From Allobosea sp. (GTDB lineage: Bacteria > Pseudomonadota > Alphaproteobacteria > Rhizobiales > Beijerinckiaceae), in contig JAAEQB010000065.1 in the NCBI GenBank assembly GCA_024231975.1, positions 67,885-131,884 of the forward strand: 64,000 nt of DNA, read 5' to 3'. The notes beneath the pieces were generated by a model. It ran no database searches. It was not told the DNA's origin and was given only the letters and a program-made list of their open reading frames with translations. Shown here in pieces: positions 18,030 to 29,018 of this stretch; within the stretch, counting starts at the first letter, position 1, and each line of letters opens with the position of its first letter. The position numbers were made by a program, and so were the translations under genes.

Positions 18030-19496
18030 TCAAGCCGCCGAGACGCGCTGCAGGAACTGGTGAACCGCGCTCTCGAGCTCTTCGGCCTTGCCTTCGAGCG
18101 CCGTGGTCGAGGCGAGCACTGCGCTTGCGACCTCATGGGTCTGGTTGGCCGAGCCACGGATATTGTTGGTGGTCTGCGCCAGATATTCCGTGCCGCTCGC
18201 GACCTCGGCGATGCTGCGACTGATGACATGGGTCATCTGGCCCTGTTCCTCCAGCGCCGCCGCGATCGAGATCGTCCGTTCGTCCATGTCGGCCATGCCG
18301 GCGGTCAGCCTGGCGATCGTCTCGACCACGCCGGACGTCGCCTGCTTGATCTCGGCGATCTGCCCGGCGATATCCTGCGTCGCGATCGCGGTCTGGTGCG
18401 ACAGACTCTTCACCTCGGCGGCGACGACGGCGAAGCCCTTGCCGGCATCTCCGGCCCGCGCCGCCTCGATCGTCGCATTGAGCGCGAGCAGATTGGTCTG
18501 GTCGGCGATGCCGCGGATCAGGGCGACGATGCCGTCGATGCGCTGCACCGCCTGGTCGAGCAGGTCGACCGAGCCGGCGGTGGTGCGGGCGCTGCCGTTC
18601 ATGTCGGCGACCAGCGCCTGGGTGGTGGCGAGCTGGCGGTCGATCGCGGTGATCGCGGTCGAAAGCTGTTCCGTCGCGGTGGCGACATCCGAGACGTTGC
18701 GCGAGGATTCCTCCGAGGTCGAAGCCACGGCGGTGACCTCGCCATTGGCGATGTCGGCGATCTCGTTCAAGGAGGCGGCGCGCCCCTTCAGATCGCGGAT
18801 GTCCTGCAGGACCATGTCGAGCGTCGCGACGAACTGCGTGTTGAAGCCGGCGACGATGTCCTGCGTCGTCTTGCGGCGCGCCGCCTCGCGCTCCATGTCG
18901 CGCAGCTGGGCCTGGTGCAGCTCCTCGGCCTGCGCCGTGGCGTCGCGGCGCGCCTCGTTGGCCATGTCTCCGGCGGCTGCGAGGGTTCTGCTCTGTTGCT
19001 GGATGATCCAGAGCAGGAGGCCGAGCTGGATGAGGACGCAGGCGAAAAAGAGGGCATCGTCCTGCAACGCCAAGCTCGCCTGGGGCAGGGACGAGTGGAG
19101 AATGGCGACATGGCCGAGCACGACGATGGTGACCGCCACGAGCGGTTGCCAGGCGCACCATCCGGCCGAGAGCGTCAGCATGATCAGCAGCACGGCGTGG
19201 CCGGCTTCGTGCCATTCGGTTCCCTTGAGCGCATAAGTGAAGGCGAGCGCGCTAGCGGTGGTGCTCAGCGAGAGGATGATCTGCGTCGCCATGCCGGTCG
19301 GGCTGTGCCGCCAGACCAGGGTTGCGAAAGCCGCCAGTCCGATCGTGATCAGCAGAGGCGTGAGCGGCCCCGCACTGCCGGTGGCGAACCAGGCCAGCAT
19401 GGTGATGGGCACGAAGAGCCAGAGCAGAAGGGTCAGGGCCCCGCCGACGCGCAACCGCAGCTGCATCAGATAGGTTGCGGCGGAGTCGGTCTGCAT
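18030..19496 (-). CDS. Methyl-accepting chemotaxis protein with a multi-helix membrane N-terminus
   Basis: A 488-residue chemoreceptor. Residues ~15-165 hold five to six membrane helices with very short loops and no periplasmic ligand domain, so it probably senses an internal or membrane state. A coiled-coil linker follows, then the signalling domain with the conserved hairpin tip IADQTNLLALNATIEAARAGDAGKGFAVVAAEV. No HAMP domain and no C-terminal CheR-binding pentapeptide are seen. Confidence 0.9.
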   Translation of the reverse strand: MQTDSAATYLMQLRLRVGGALTLLLWLFVPITMLAWFATGSAGPLTPLLITIGLAAFATLVWRHSPTGMATQIILSLSTTASALAFTYALKGTEWHEAGHAVLLIMLTLSAGWCAWQPLVAVTIVVLGHVAILHSSLPQASLALQDDALFFACVLIQLGLLLWIIQQQSRTLAAAGDMANEARRDATAQAEELHQAQLRDMEREAARRKTTQDIVAGFNTQFVATLDMVLQDIRDLKGRAASLNEIADIANGEVTAVASTSEESSRNVSDVATATEQLSTAITAIDRQLATTQALVADMNGSARTTAGSVDLLDQAVQRIDGIVALIRGIADQTNLLALNATIEAARAGDAGKGFAVVAAEVKSLSHQTAIATQDIAGQIAEIKQATSGVVETIARLTAGMADMDERTISIAAALEEQGQMTHVISRSIAEVASGTEYLAQTTNNIRGSANQTHEVASAVLASTTALEGKAEELESAVHQFLQRVSAA

Positions 19497-19732
19497 GCGG
19501 GCGTTGGCCTGTGAGCGCTGTTCGGAAGGTGGCCGATAGCGGTCGACAGGCCAATTCCCCCTGCCCAGCCTGTCCCATCACGCTGAATTTTCGCTTAACC
19601 ATCGGCTCAGCGTTGAGGGGAGTTCCGCATGATCCGGCCGCGCCGGAGGTCTGCCGGGCTTGCGTGCCTCTCCTATCGGCGCTCGCGTGGCTTGGCTAAG
19701 CTCATCGCTGCATCATCAGCCGGAAGCCCAAC

Positions 19733-20941
19733 ATGACCGACACGACACAGGAAGAAGCCCGTATCCTCGCCTGGCTCGGCGAGCGCAAGCAGGCGATGAT
19801 CGATCTGCTGCGCGACATGGTCGATACCGACTCCGGTTCCTATGACAAGGCCGGCGTCGACCGGGCCGGGCAGGTGCTGGCCCGCTTCCATGAGGCGAAC
19901 GGGCTTTCCGTCGAGATCGTGCCGGATGCGCGCTATGGCGATGCGGTCAAGGCGCGGCTGCCCAATCCGACCGCGAACGACCAGCGGCCGATCCTGCTGC
20001 TCGGCCATCGCGACACCGTCTTCCCCGAGGGCGAGCCGACGCGCCGGCCCTTCACCATCCGCGACGGTCGCGCCTATGGCCCTGGTGTCGCCGACATGAA
20101 GGCCGGGCTCGTGATCGAGGCCTTCGTCGCCGCCGCCTTCTCCGCCAATGGCGGTCTCAAGGCGCCATTGATGATGCTGACCACCAGCGACGAGGAGATC
20201 GCCTCGCCGTCCTCGCGGCCGGTGATCGAGGCGGCGGCGCGCGAGTCGCGTTGCGTCTTCAACGCCGAGCCGAGCCGGTTGCCGTCCGGTACGGACTACG
20301 GTCGCGACCACAAGCAGTCGATCACTTCGGGCCGCAAGGGCGGCGTCTTCATGCGCGCCGAGTTCACCGGCAAGGCGGCCCATTCCGGCGCCAACTACGA
20401 AAAAGGCGTCTCGGCCATCGTCGATCTCGGCCACAAGATCCCACGCCTGCAGGGCCTCACCGATCTCACAGCCGGCGTCACCGTCAATGTCGGGCTGATC
20501 GGCGGCGGCCAGACCGTCAATACGGTTGCTCCCTCGGCCTGGTGCGAGATCGACCTGCGCTACAAGACGCCAGCGCAGCGCGAGGAGCTGGTCGAGGCGA
20601 TCCGCGAGATCGTCGAGACGCCGGTGGTCGAGGGCACCTCGGCCAAGCTGATCATCAAGGGCGAGTTCCACCCGCTGGAGCAGACGCCGGATTCGCTGCT
20701 CCTCTACGACACCTATCGCGAGGCGGCCGCTGGCCTCGGTATCGCTGTCACGGCCGAGTACACCGGCGGCTGCGCCGATTCCGGCTTCACTGCGGCGCAG
20801 GGCTGCCCGACGCTGTGCAGCGTCGGGCCGGTCGGTGGCATGGCCCACACGCCGGACGAGTTCCTGGAAGTCGAGAGCATCGTCCCGGCAGCGCAGACGC
20901 TGGCGCTGGCGGTGATGCGGACCGCGGCCAGGATGGAGTGA
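19733..20941 (+). CDS. M20 family metallopeptidase (glutamate carboxypeptidase-like)
   Basis: A 402-residue dinuclear zinc hydrolase. Metal ligands and catalytic residues are visible: LLGHRDTVFP (His), GVADMKAG (bridging Asp), TSDEEI (catalytic Glu and ligand Glu), AEPS, and GGMAHTPDEF (last His ligand). The inserted dimerisation domain spans ~185-300 with FTGKAAHSG. There is no signal peptide, so it is cytoplasmic, unlike secreted CPG2. The substrate is some N-acyl or peptide-bonded amino acid. Confidence 0.88.
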   Translation: MTDTTQEEARILAWLGERKQAMIDLLRDMVDTDSGSYDKAGVDRAGQVLARFHEANGLSVEIVPDARYGDAVKARLPNPTANDQRPILLLGHRDTVFPEGEPTRRPFTIRDGRAYGPGVADMKAGLVIEAFVAAAFSANGGLKAPLMMLTTSDEEIASPSSRPVIEAAARESRCVFNAEPSRLPSGTDYGRDHKQSITSGRKGGVFMRAEFTGKAAHSGANYEKGVSAIVDLGHKIPRLQGLTDLTAGVTVNVGLIGGGQTVNTVAPSAWCEIDLRYKTPAQREELVEAIREIVETPVVEGTSAKLIIKGEFHPLEQTPDSLLLYDTYREAAAGLGIAVTAEYTGGCADSGFTAAQGCPTLCSVGPVGGMAHTPDEFLEVESIVPAAQTLALAVMRTAARME

Positions 20942-21064
20942 GGTAGGGCGCGTCATGCTCGGGCTTGACCCGAGCATCTCAGGCCGGAGGAGGCTCCGTT
21001 TGGCGCCCTCTTGTCATGAGATTCTCGGCTCTGCGCTGCGCTTCGGCCGAGAATGACGCCACAG

Positions 21065-21096
21065 AAAGAAAAAAGGGCGCCGCGAGAGCGGCGCCC
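21065..21096 (-). terminator. Rho-independent terminator after clpB
   Basis: A 9-bp GC stem (GGGCGCCGC / GCGGCGCCC) around a GAGA loop. Read on the minus strand it is followed by a run of T residues (the A-rich stretch at 21065-21074), 27 bases beyond the clpB stop codon. It is the expected end of the clpB transcript. Confidence 0.85.
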
Positions 21097-21122
21097 TTCG
21101 TATTTCATGACCGGGCAAAAGC

Positions 21123-23744
<2,622 letters not shown>

Positions 23745-23885
23745 CTAGTCACCTCCGCCCGCCGGTCGCGCCCCGAAGCGGCGGAGCCGGCTGCCTTTCA
23801 AATGGGATAGGGCCCCCTGATGGGCTGCCCTTCGTTCCAAGAGATAGTGTTGCTTTCCCGCAACGGAAGGGGGGAGGGCGCAGCT

Positions 23886-24260
23886 TTGGCATTGACCTTG
23901 GTCAAAGCCTGCGCCCAGCCTGCCGGCATGGTCGGCACCAAGCGGCAACAGGCGATTCGAAGGGCGTTGCGGGCGCTCGCACCCGGTATCCCGCTGCTCG
24001 ACGCCGAGACGGTGCTGGCGCTCGCCGGGCGGATCCAGATGAAGGCGCTGCCGCCCTCGACCGCGCTCTGGCTGGCACTCGGTTCCCATGTCCGGCACGC
24101 CCATACCGATTATGATCGCCTGCTCGCTGAGGGCTATGAGCGCGACGCCGCCCGCTTCTTCGTCGCGGATGCGATCGACGACGTGCTTTCCGGCTGGGGC
24201 TGCCAGCGCTCGATCCTCGATGAGGAGGAAACCGAAGAAGGCGCGGAGCAGCCGCATTGA
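23886..24260 (+). CDS. DUF2293 domain protein
   Basis: A small protein whose C-terminal ~95 residues match DUF2293: AIRRALRALAPGIPLLDAETVLALA, then LPPSTALWLALGSHVRHAHTDYDRLLAEGYERDAARFF and a closing WGC. The function is unknown; the HxHTDYD motif is strongly conserved. The start is uncertain: TTG at 23886 has an excellent ribosome site (GGGGGGAGG, eight bases away), ATG at 23928 lies just before the domain, and ATG at 23820 would give 146 residues without a good site. It is divergent from clpB, a common neighbour in Hyphomicrobiales. Confidence 0.75.
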   Translation: MALTLVKACAQPAGMVGTKRQQAIRRALRALAPGIPLLDAETVLALAGRIQMKALPPSTALWLALGSHVRHAHTDYDRLLAEGYERDAARFFVADAIDDVLSGWGCQRSILDEEETEEGAEQPH

Positions 24261-24364
24261 TCGGATCGATGCAATCCTTTCATCGAGCGTGATCGCCCGG
24301 TGGGTGGCATCCGTTCGCTCGCCATGGCAGGGTCCGCCGCCTCGCAATCGGAAGGGCAGGGCCC

Positions 24365-25153
24365 ATGCGCGTCGCTTCGCTGTATCGCTATCCGGTCAAG
24401 GGCCTGTCGCCCGAGCGTCTGAGCCGGGCCGAGCTACCAGCGGGCGGCTATTTCCCCGGCGACCGGCTCTTCGCCATCGAGAACGGCCCCTCGGGCTTCG
24501 ACCCGGCCGAGCCGGTGCACCAGCCCAAGATCAAGTATCTGATGCTGATGCGCAACGAGTCGCTGGCACGCCTGCACACGCGCTACGATGATGCCAGCGG
24601 TGACCTCGTCATCGGGAATGCCGGCGAGGAGACGCGCATCGCGACCGGGACTGCGGCAGGCCGTGATCGGCTCAGCACCTTCTTCAAAACCTTCATGCCT
24701 GACGAATTGCGCGGTGAGCCGCGCCTGCTGGAAGCGCCGGAGGGCTATCGCTTCACCGATTCACGCTCGGGCTTCGTCTCGATCATCAACCTCGCCAGCG
24801 TCGCCGACTTAGAGACACGGCTCGGCGTGCCCGTCGATCCCTTGCGCTTCCGTGGCAATGTCATGGTCGAGGACCTGCCGGCCTGGGCGGAGCTCGATCT
24901 GGCGGACCGCGAGCTCATTGCCCCGTCAGGCCTGCGGCTCCAGGTCATCAAGCGGATCGAGCGCTGCGCCGCCACCAATGTCGACCCGTCGACCGGCATC
25001 CGCGACCTGCAGATCCCGAAGGCGCTGATGAAGGGGTATGGCCATGTCGACTGCGGCATCTATTGCCGGATCATCAGCGGCGGGACGCTGGGCGAAGGCG
25101 AGCGGCTGACCCTCGTCGAGGCCAGCGAGCCGGCGGCGCTCGGCGTCGCCTGA
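24365..25153 (+). CDS. MOSC domain protein
   Basis: A 262-residue protein with an N-terminal MOSC beta-barrel domain (VASLYRYPVKGLSPERL) and the C-terminal MOSC domain with the conserved arginine/cysteine segment IKRIERCAATNVDPSTGIRD. MOSC proteins carry sulfur or bind molybdenum cofactor; the cysteine in RCAATNV is the usual reactive residue, as in YcbX/mARC proteins that reduce N-hydroxylated compounds. No [2Fe-2S] domain is attached, so an external electron donor would be needed. Confidence 0.88.
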   Translation: MRVASLYRYPVKGLSPERLSRAELPAGGYFPGDRLFAIENGPSGFDPAEPVHQPKIKYLMLMRNESLARLHTRYDDASGDLVIGNAGEETRIATGTAAGRDRLSTFFKTFMPDELRGEPRLLEAPEGYRFTDSRSGFVSIINLASVADLETRLGVPVDPLRFRGNVMVEDLPAWAELDLADRELIAPSGLRLQVIKRIERCAATNVDPSTGIRDLQIPKALMKGYGHVDCGIYCRIISGGTLGEGERLTLVEASEPAALGVA

Positions 25154-25159
25154 AAAGCG

Positions 25160-25184
25160 AAAGGGCCCTTGCGGGCCCTTTCAT
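25160..25184. terminator. Bidirectional hairpin terminator
   Basis: A hairpin with arms AAAGGGCCC and GGGCCCTTT around TTGC lies between the convergent MOSC and DUF4167 genes, 6 bases after the MOSC stop and 20 bases beyond the DUF4167 stop. Both strands have a short T-rich end, so it can serve both genes. Confidence 0.7.
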
Positions 25185-25204
25185 TGTTCCGATCCGTGGC
25201 CGGA

Positions 25205-26281
25205 TTACTCGGCCGGGGTCTCGCCGCCATCACCGCCGAGGGCGTCCATCACCTCGCGCGGCGAACGCCGCCGGGTCGTCCGGCGCTTCGGCTTCTCGCC
25301 GGCCTCGGGCGCGGCCTCCGCGGCGTCCGCCGGAGCTGCTGCTGCCGCTAGGGCGGCAACCGGAGCCTCGGCCTCTTCGGCTATTGCGATCGGCACGCGG
25401 GTCGGCGTGGTCAGGAAGGCCGGCAGCCCGGCCGGAGCGTCCTGCTCTTCATTGCTGTTGCTGGCACGGGCCTCGTCGCGGTCGCGGCGCGAGGGACGCT
25501 CGCCACGCGGCGGCCTGTCGGGGCGCTCCTGGCGCTCCTGGCGTTCCGGCCGCTCGAAGCGGCGCTGCTCGCCCTGGCTTTGGACGGGCGCGATGTCCGG
25601 CTGCTCGGCGCCCGGCTGAGCCTCGGGGCGCGGGGCATAGGAACCGTTCTGGCCCTCGTTGCGGTCGAAGCGGCGTTCGCCCCGCTCCTGCCGATCGCCA
25701 CGGTCCTGACGGTCACCCCGATCCGGGCGGTCGTTGCGATCCTGCCGATCGAAACGACGCTGGCCGTTGCGGTCGAAATTGCGCTCCTGCCGGTCCTGGC
25801 GAGGTGGCCGGTCGAAGCGCTGGCCGTTGTTCTGGCCGCCGCCTTCGCCGTCCTCTCGCTGGCCGCCGTGGCCGTTCACGCCGTTGTGCTGGTGCTCGCC
25901 TTGCGGCTGGCCGCCCTGGAAACCGGCTTCCTCCTCGCCCTCCTCCTCGAGTTCGTCGGCATCTTCGACGAAGGCGCGATTCGGCTGGAAGGTATGCCCG
26001 AACTGCTGGGTCATCTGCTCCTGCGCGGCGAGCAGGATCCGATAATAGTGCTCGGCGTGCTGGAAGTAGTTCTCGGCCGCCACCGGGTCGCCCGAGGACT
26101 GGGCGTCACGAGCGAGCTGCAGGTACTTCTCGGCGACATGTTGCGCCGTGCCGCGGACCTTCACGTCCGGACCGTTCGACTCGTAGCTTCGCTGCAGCGG
26201 GTTCGGAGATTTCCGGTTGCCATTGTTGTTATTGTTATTGTTGTTGCGGCCGCGCATACGCCGGTTCTGACCTGGTCTCAT
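25205..26281 (-). CDS. DUF4167 protein with RD-rich low-complexity tail
   Basis: A 358-residue alphaproteobacterial protein. The N-terminus has an arginine/asparagine-rich stretch with consecutive asparagines, then the DUF4167 core (NPLQRSYESNGPDVKVRGTA and QHAEHYYRILLAAQEQ, residues ~28-85). Residues ~155-275 are a low-complexity region built from FDR/RFDRQDR-like units rich in R, D, Q and G, resembling RNA-binding RGG/RD tails. The C-terminus repeats basic RRTTRRRSPREV. I start at the ATG at 26281 (MRPGQNRRMRG), the family N-terminus, rather than a GTG 18 codons upstream. It lies downstream of prmC, its conserved place; function unknown, RNA binding is an inference. Confidence 0.85.
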   Translation of the reverse strand: MRPGQNRRMRGRNNNNNNNNGNRKSPNPLQRSYESNGPDVKVRGTAQHVAEKYLQLARDAQSSGDPVAAENYFQHAEHYYRILLAAQEQMTQQFGHTFQPNRAFVEDADELEEEGEEEAGFQGGQPQGEHQHNGVNGHGGQREDGEGGGQNNGQRFDRPPRQDRQERNFDRNGQRRFDRQDRNDRPDRGDRQDRGDRQERGERRFDRNEGQNGSYAPRPEAQPGAEQPDIAPVQSQGEQRRFERPERQERQERPDRPPRGERPSRRDRDEARASNSNEEQDAPAGLPAFLTTPTRVPIAIAEEAEAPVAALAAAAAPADAAEAAPEAGEKPKRRTTRRRSPREVMDALGGDGGETPAE

Positions 26282-26649
26282 TCGCGTCTGTCTCGCGTTG
26301 TGTTCATTCGAAGCAACCTTGAGGTCGTCATGCACGTCGTGTCGCGCGGCGGGTTGCGGCGCCGCGCTTGGGAAGGTCGACCTGGAAGGGCTCTGCGCCG
26401 GTATGGGTCTTCACGCGCTCTTTCCAATGGAGCCTTACCGGCTCCCCCTCCGAACGGCTGTCTCGCGCGCTCGGAGCCTCGGTCTCGCTATGTCAGTAAC
26501 GTCGATTCTGGCAGTGATCCGAGGGTTCGGCCCGCTCTGCGGAACCTAGCCAAAGGTTATATGCTGTCGACACTGTCTTCAAGACCATGCGTGCATAGCT
26601 GGTTTTGCCGCTTCTTCCAAGCAAATTCGCGCAGCTTGCTGTGCATTGG

Positions 26650-27534
26650 TCAGGGAACATGCCTGAAGACGAGGGCGCGAATATGGCCGCCGAGATCGCG
26701 CCGGGAGTCGAGATGGCTGAGGCCGGCCTGCCGCATCAGCGCGACGACCGCCTCCTCCTGTCCGGCTCCGATCTCCAGGATGGCGAGGCCGCCGGGCTTG
26801 AGATGGCCGGGCAGGGCGGCGGCGAGGGCGCGATAGGCATCGAGTCCATCCGGCCCGCCATCGAGGGCGAGCAGCGGGTCATGCTCGCGTACATTCTGGT
26901 CGAGACGGGCGATCTCGGCGCTGCCGATATAGGGCGGGTTCGACAGGATGAGGTCGAAGCGCTCGCCAATCCCGGCGGTCCAGTTGCCCTGATGGAAAGC
27001 GGCACGCTCGCCAACGCCGTTGCGAGCGGCGTTGGCGGCCGCGGTCGCGACGGCATCGGGCGACAGATCGACCCCGAGCCCGCTCGACTGCGGAAACTCG
27101 CGCAAGGTCGCGATCAGCAGGCAGCCGGTTCCGGTGCCGAGGTCGAGCAGGCGCAACTCGTCATGCCGGCGCGCGGCGAGGTGGCCGAGCGCCGCATCGA
27201 TCAGGGTCTCGCTGTCCGGCCGCGGCTCCAGCGTGCCGGGCGAGAGCGCAAAGCTCAGGCCCCAGAACTCGCGCGCGCCGAGGACGCGCCAGAGCGGTTC
27301 GCCGGCGAGGCGCCGCGCCAGCGCATCGTTCAGCCTTGCAGCGGCCGCTGCACCGATCGGATCGCTGCTGCCCGCGAGATCCTCGATCAGGATGCGGGCC
27401 TCGAAGGTGAAATCGGCGATGCCGGCGCGCTTCAGCGCCAGCGCGATCGCCTTCCGGGTGGTAGACACAGCTTCGCCCGCTGCCGGCAAGGCAACGGGCG
27501 TGATCGCGTCGGTCGGTCTGGTTGTGCCGGTCAA
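26650..27534 (-). CDS. prmC: Peptide chain release factor N5-glutamine methyltransferase
   Basis: A 294-residue SAM-dependent methyltransferase that modifies the glutamine of the GGQ motif in release factors 1 and 2. Visible are the N-terminal helical domain (~1-90), the SAM-binding LDLGTGTGCLLIA (residue ~130), and the catalytic NPPYIGS at residue ~200. Its substrate gene prfA is just upstream in the same direction, separated by one small gene. Confidence 0.94.
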   Translation of the reverse strand: MTGTTRPTDAITPVALPAAGEAVSTTRKAIALALKRAGIADFTFEARILIEDLAGSSDPIGAAAAARLNDALARRLAGEPLWRVLGAREFWGLSFALSPGTLEPRPDSETLIDAALGHLAARRHDELRLLDLGTGTGCLLIATLREFPQSSGLGVDLSPDAVATAAANAARNGVGERAAFHQGNWTAGIGERFDLILSNPPYIGSAEIARLDQNVREHDPLLALDGGPDGLDAYRALAAALPGHLKPGGLAILEIGAGQEEAVVALMRQAGLSHLDSRRDLGGHIRALVFRHVP

Positions 27535-27562
27535 GCTTGCCCTTGGGCCGGCACGTAGCCGG

Positions 27563-27808
27563 TCAGTTGCCCTGCATCCCCTCGCGGACGCATTCCTTCA
27601 TCTTGATCCGCAGCGCGGACTTGCTCTCCTTAGCGCCGCGATACTGACGCTGACAATCGCGCCGCGCCTGCGACTCGGTCTTGGCGTTGTGGAGCGTCGC
27701 CGGCGGGCCGCCGAGGATCTTCTTCGCGGTCTGCTCCTGCGCTCCCGCGGAGGCCGGCACGAAGGCGACGGCGGCGGCGAGGGCAATGGCGCTGAACAGG
27801 ACTTTCAT
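27563..27808 (-). CDS. Small secreted cysteine-containing protein
   Basis: An 81-residue protein with a signal peptide (MKVLFSAIALAAAVAFVPASAGA, cleavage near residue 23). The mature part has two cysteines in a basic region (RRDCQRQYRG... KMKECVREGM), a spacing reminiscent of PsiF repeats but not convincing. The start at 27808 has a strong GGAGGA ribosome site. It sits between prfA and prmC, an unusual insertion in that conserved pair. Confidence 0.7.
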   Translation of the reverse strand: MKVLFSAIALAAAVAFVPASAGAQEQTAKKILGGPPATLHNAKTESQARRDCQRQYRGAKESKSALRIKMKECVREGMQGN

Positions 27809-27869
27809 CTCTCTATCCTCCCCATGAAAACGGTCGGTGCGTCCCAAACGCGCGAGAGAGACGAAGGTT

Positions 27870-28955
27870 TCACACGCTGCCTTGCTCGGCGAGCAGCTCG
27901 GCCTGGCGCTGGGCCGTCAGCGCATCGATGATTTCGTCGAGCACGAGGCCCTGCATCATCTCGTCGAGCTTGTAGAGCGTCAGGTTGATGCGGTGGTCGG
28001 TCACCCGTCCCTGCGGGAAATTGTAGGTGCGGATGCGCTCGGAGCGGTCGCCCGAGCCGACCTGCGAGCGCCGGTCGGCCGAACGCTCGGCCTCGGCGCG
28101 GCTGCGCTCCATGTCGTAGAGCTTGGCCCGCATCAGGTCGTAGGCACGCGCCTTGTTCTTGTGCTGCGAGCGCTCGTCCTGAACGAGGACGACGATGCCG
28201 GTCGGGATATGGGTGAGGCGTACCGCCGACTCCGTCTTGTTGACGTGCTGGCCGCCGGCGCCTTGGGCCCGCATCGTGTCGATGCGCAGATCCTTCTCGT
28301 CGAGCGTGACGTCGACCTCGCCGGCGAGCGGCAGCATCGCGACGGTCGCGGCCGAGGTGTGGATGCGCCCGCTCGCCTCGGTGTCCGGCACGCGCTGCAC
28401 CCGGTGCACGCCGGATTCGTATTTCAGCCTGGCATAGACGCCCTTGCCGGCGATCTCGGCGATGACCTCCTTGAAGCCGCCGACCGTGCCCTCGCTTTCG
28501 GTCAGGATGTCGACGCTCCAGCCCTTGCCGGCGGCATAGCGCTGGTACATGCGCAGGAGGTCGCCGGCGAAGAGCGAGGCCTCGTCGCCGCCGGTACCGG
28601 CCCGGATTTCGAGAATGACGCCGCGCTCGTCGGCGGCATCCTTGGGCAGCAGCGCGATCAGGATCTCGCGGGCGCGCGCCTCGATCTCGGCCCTGGCCAC
28701 GTCGCGCTCCTCATAGGCGAGGTCGCGCATCTCGGCATCGGTGGTGGGATCGTCGATCAGCGCCAGCGCCTCCTCCAGCCCGGTCTGCGCCTTGCGCCAG
28801 GATGCGATCGCCGCGACCACCGGATCGAGCTCGGCCAGCTCCTTCGACAGTTCGACGACGCGGGTCGCCTCGGTCGCATGGTTGATGGCATCGCTCGCCG
28901 CGGCATGGCGGGCGACGATCGAGTCGAGGCGGTCTTGCGGGAGCTGGAGCGACAT
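27870..28955 (-). CDS. prfA: Peptide chain release factor 1
   Basis: A 361-residue class I release factor that ends translation at UAA and UAG. The peptidyl-tRNA hydrolysis motif is in AQGAGGQHVNKTESAVRLTH (residue ~237), and the preceding segment HRVQRVPDTEASGRIHTSAATVA contains the RF1 core. Length matches the family. It lies 63 bases downstream of ptsP, and its methyltransferase prmC follows two genes later. Confidence 0.97.
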   Translation of the reverse strand: MSLQLPQDRLDSIVARHAAASDAINHATEATRVVELSKELAELDPVVAAIASWRKAQTGLEEALALIDDPTTDAEMRDLAYEERDVARAEIEARAREILIALLPKDAADERGVILEIRAGTGGDEASLFAGDLLRMYQRYAAGKGWSVDILTESEGTVGGFKEVIAEIAGKGVYARLKYESGVHRVQRVPDTEASGRIHTSAATVAMLPLAGEVDVTLDEKDLRIDTMRAQGAGGQHVNKTESAVRLTHIPTGIVVLVQDERSQHKNKARAYDLMRAKLYDMERSRAEAERSADRRSQVGSGDRSERIRTYNFPQGRVTDHRINLTLYKLDEMMQGLVLDEIIDALTAQRQAELLAEQGSV

Positions 28956-29018
28956 GATGCGGAAACGATCTGAACGGAAAAAAGGGGGAGGCGTGCGCGG
29001 GCGGCGAGCAAAGCGTCG

